From Dipylidium caninum (Eukaryota > Platyhelminthes > Cestoda > Cyclophyllidea > Dipylidiidae), in contig QEYB01001642.1 of assembly GCA_017562135.1 (NCBI GenBank), positions 186,001-250,000 on the forward strand: DNA of 64,000 nucleotides, written 5' to 3'. Below the pieces are notes generated by a model. The model saw nothing but the letters and a program-made list of their open reading frames with translations, was not told where the DNA came from and ran no database searches. Positions 62,136 to 64,000 of this stretch are shown here, in pieces (the first letter of the stretch is position 1; every line of letters begins with the position of its first letter). A program made the translations under genes and the position numbers.

Positions 62136-62429
62136 TCATAAGGCTTCCTCTTCCTTTTCAGCACTTCCAGTTACGGGGCACAGCACGTCCTCTTCACTAA
62201 ACTGAGTAGTGGAGTGGACGTGGAGAAGGCTTTCGGAGACGCCAAGAGACCAGCAGGTATGGCAGAAGTCCATGCTAAAATCAAATGAGGCGGCGTCCCA
62301 AACATTCATGCGTTGAGGCTCATCGTATTCAGCCAAATTGGCGACTCCTGTGAGCGCGGTTAACGCATCCTTTTTATTTGTTGGAAGGGGTGAAGATGAA
62401 TTAAGGTGCTCGTGGCCAATGACTCCCAT
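62136..62429 (-). CDS. Putative exon or small protein of unknown function
   Basis: Open frame of 97 codons from an ATG; the frame is also open upstream for at least 25 codons, with a Cys pair (KCQTC). Protein-like composition (ANLAEYDEPQRMNVWDAASF, FCHTCWSLGVSESLLHVHS) and an acidic end (SAEKEEEAL). No family recognised. It may belong to the same - strand gene as the CUB-like exons or be independent. Confidence 0.35.
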   Translation of the reverse strand: MGVIGHEHLNSSSPLPTNKKDALTALTGVANLAEYDEPQRMNVWDAASFDFSMDFCHTCWSLGVSESLLHVHSTTQFSEEDVLCPVTGSAEKEEEAL

Positions 62430-63042
62430 ACAAGTCTGACACTTTTGTCTTCCACGAGTGGAGCGATGGACTAAGTGGGCGCGTGGTGGAAAAAGGCTAA
62501 TGTCTGAAGTAGGGAGGATCCTTTCCCCATCAAAATAGAGATCCTTTCAATTGGAGAGCGGAATGCGGGCTGGACGAACAAATGATGGTAGGTGGGGAAA
62601 CGGAACCCGAAGTGGTAAATCGTTTAACTTTCCGTGGCGGTTTACCACAGGTCGAAACATTTTGGTGTGGTTCTCTCGACAAGAAATGAAGTCGCACCAT
62701 TCGTTCGTGCATGTCTCACCGGAAAATGTGACGCTGGGCCTCGCTTTCAGGCAGGCAGCCACACCTCCGCTCGGTCAATCTGTAGCGACTGGGTAAGTGG
62801 AGGTGTATGAACTGACACCGTTGCCAGAACCCGTCTGAGGTACCGGGTTCCCCTATTCCTACCAGAAAATGTGTTGCTCCTCTCCTCACTCATCCACCTC
62901 CGCTGTGGCTCTTTTAAAACATTCTGTCCACCAGTTCGACGCAGGGGGTCTGTGAAACAACAGAAGCACAAGTGGTGCAAATAGGTCGTTTTCAAGTGAT
63001 GAATTTAGTGTTATTTCTTTCCCATCGGGAGGAGGAAGGAAG

Positions 63043-63064
63043 GGAGTGGAGTGGAGTGGAGTGG
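63043..63064. repeat. GGAGT pentanucleotide repeat
   Basis: About four GGAGT units in a purine-rich stretch (63026-63120). Confidence 0.75.
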
Positions 63065-63151
63065 CGTCGGAGAAGGATGGGGAAGCGGACCGGTGGAGGG
63101 GAGAGGAGTGTCTGGTGACTCAGTCTACAGACATAAATTTACTCACTTTAC

Positions 63152-63837
63152 CACCCGAGGTAACCTTTTCCGCTTCCGTAAATTGGCATTCGGGAGAGGG
63201 GAGATAAAGTAGGGAACCATAAAATCTGATAACGCAGCCCTCCTCGCACGAAACAACTCGACTGTACAACGTCGATGCCATCAAATCTGTCAACCTCCTC
63301 AATATTCTGAAGAGACAATAAACGTGAGTCCGAACCGGGACTGCCAAAAGTGGCCGTCCACTCGGCTTCTCGTCCCCATTGGCCTCTGTGATTAAAAACG
63401 TCCGGGGGTGGAGATCATCGGTGCCGCCCCAGACTTTTCAAATTCGTCTCCGTATCCTCACCCTTCTCCATCCATGCCTTCGTCTAAGGCAGCCTTAAAT
63501 CTATGCAACGCGAGGCATGAACCAGAAGTATGTACTTCGAGAAGTGTCCCGAGTTACGAACAAGATAGTTTTTCCTCGTTAATACCTCGAGAAAGCTCTC
63601 ATCTGCCATTCATTGTTCTCGCAGATGCGAGGAGCCTTCTTTATAGTCCGGGTAGAATCCACTTCCGAGGTAGAGCAGGTTTTCAGCTTCCAGTCGTTCA
63701 TCGCTCGCAGTATACATCTCATTAGCAAGAACTCTTGGAAAAACGCGCCATCTTTGCCTTTGGGAAGAGAAGAGCATGTCCCAGGTATTACAGACACACC
63801 CACGCCCCATCGAAAGGAATTCCTTTGGCGTATTCAT
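63152..63837 (-). CDS. Candidate exons of a - strand gene at the right edge
   Basis: Exon 63152-63306 (acceptor GTCTCTTCAG, donor GGTG|GTAAAG) can be joined in phase to a frame ending at 63586 (donor CGAG|GTATTA). The joined reading is open and protein-like (WQMRAFSRILRRLTDLMAST, then GCVIRFYGSLLYLPSPECQF). A competing frame of the first exon is also open, so the frame is not certain. No domain recognised. The gene probably continues beyond 64000. Confidence 0.3.
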
Positions 63838-64000
63838 TTGTGCGCAACAAAAATGCGCCCACGTAAATGGAACCGGATGAGGAGATCATTCCAATCAGGC
63901 ACCGGAGGGGCTTTGGGTGGAGACGACGTTATGCTGCAGCGGATAGGGCCTTGGTGGCAGATGATGTGGGCATCCTTGGGAGAACAACTGGTGCACCGCA

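Noticed and set aside
1..64000. tRNA genes, rRNA, CRISPR arrays, transposon ends or reverse transcriptase fragments
   Set aside because: None recognised by eye on either strand; a covariance-model and repeat-library search would be needed to exclude small or old copies.

Overview
The window looks like nuclear DNA from a parasitic flatworm, most likely a tapeworm. Every recognisable gene is broken by GT-AG introns that fall into two size groups: about 30-37 nt (PHB2, REV1, ENGASE, PARL, the ERM-like gene) and about 65-80 nt. That two-peak pattern is typical of cestodes. No operons, Shine-Dalgarno sites or CRISPR arrays were seen. The species assignment is inference, not a database result.

Layout, left to right. 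At 1-699 (-) is the 5' half of prohibitin-2 (PHB2). At 2504-6652 (+) is a complete nuclear receptor of HNF4/RXR type with a strongly altered DNA-binding domain. At 7.1-12.3 kb is a gene-poor interval with four or five short ORFs, each starting with a signal-peptide-like segment. One of them encodes a six-cysteine protein and has a poly(A) signal two bases after its stop. At 12540-20169 (-) is a complete REV1 translesion polymerase in 21 exons. At 21601-25572 (+) is a cytosolic ENGASE (GH85). At 25827-26529 (+) is mitochondrial ribosomal protein L17. At about 27.4-34.0 kb (+) is a mitochondrial-type valyl-tRNA synthetase in at least 20 exons. At 35108-36388 (-) is the mitochondrial rhomboid protease PARL, with an apparent one-base frame slip in exon 4. 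At 37708-56054 (+) is an 18-kb ERM/merlin-family FERM gene. It has a disordered insert of about 175 residues inside the F3 lobe and a long Pro/Gln/Ser-rich tail in place of an actin-binding end. From 56 to 64 kb are less certain genes: a + strand gene of unknown function ending at 59193, a - strand gene ending in a CUB-like domain, and further - strand exons towards the right edge.

The annotated genes do not form one pathway. Four encode mitochondrial functions (PHB2, MRPL17, VARS2, PARL), with PHB2 and PARL both in inner-membrane quality control. Three divergent pairs (PHB2/nuclear receptor, REV1/ENGASE, PARL/ERM-like) probably share upstream control regions of 1.3-1.8 kb. Exon borders were set by hand from homology, reading phase and splice consensus. 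For the nuclear receptor, REV1, ENGASE and MRPL17 the summed coding length is an exact multiple of three, which supports those models.
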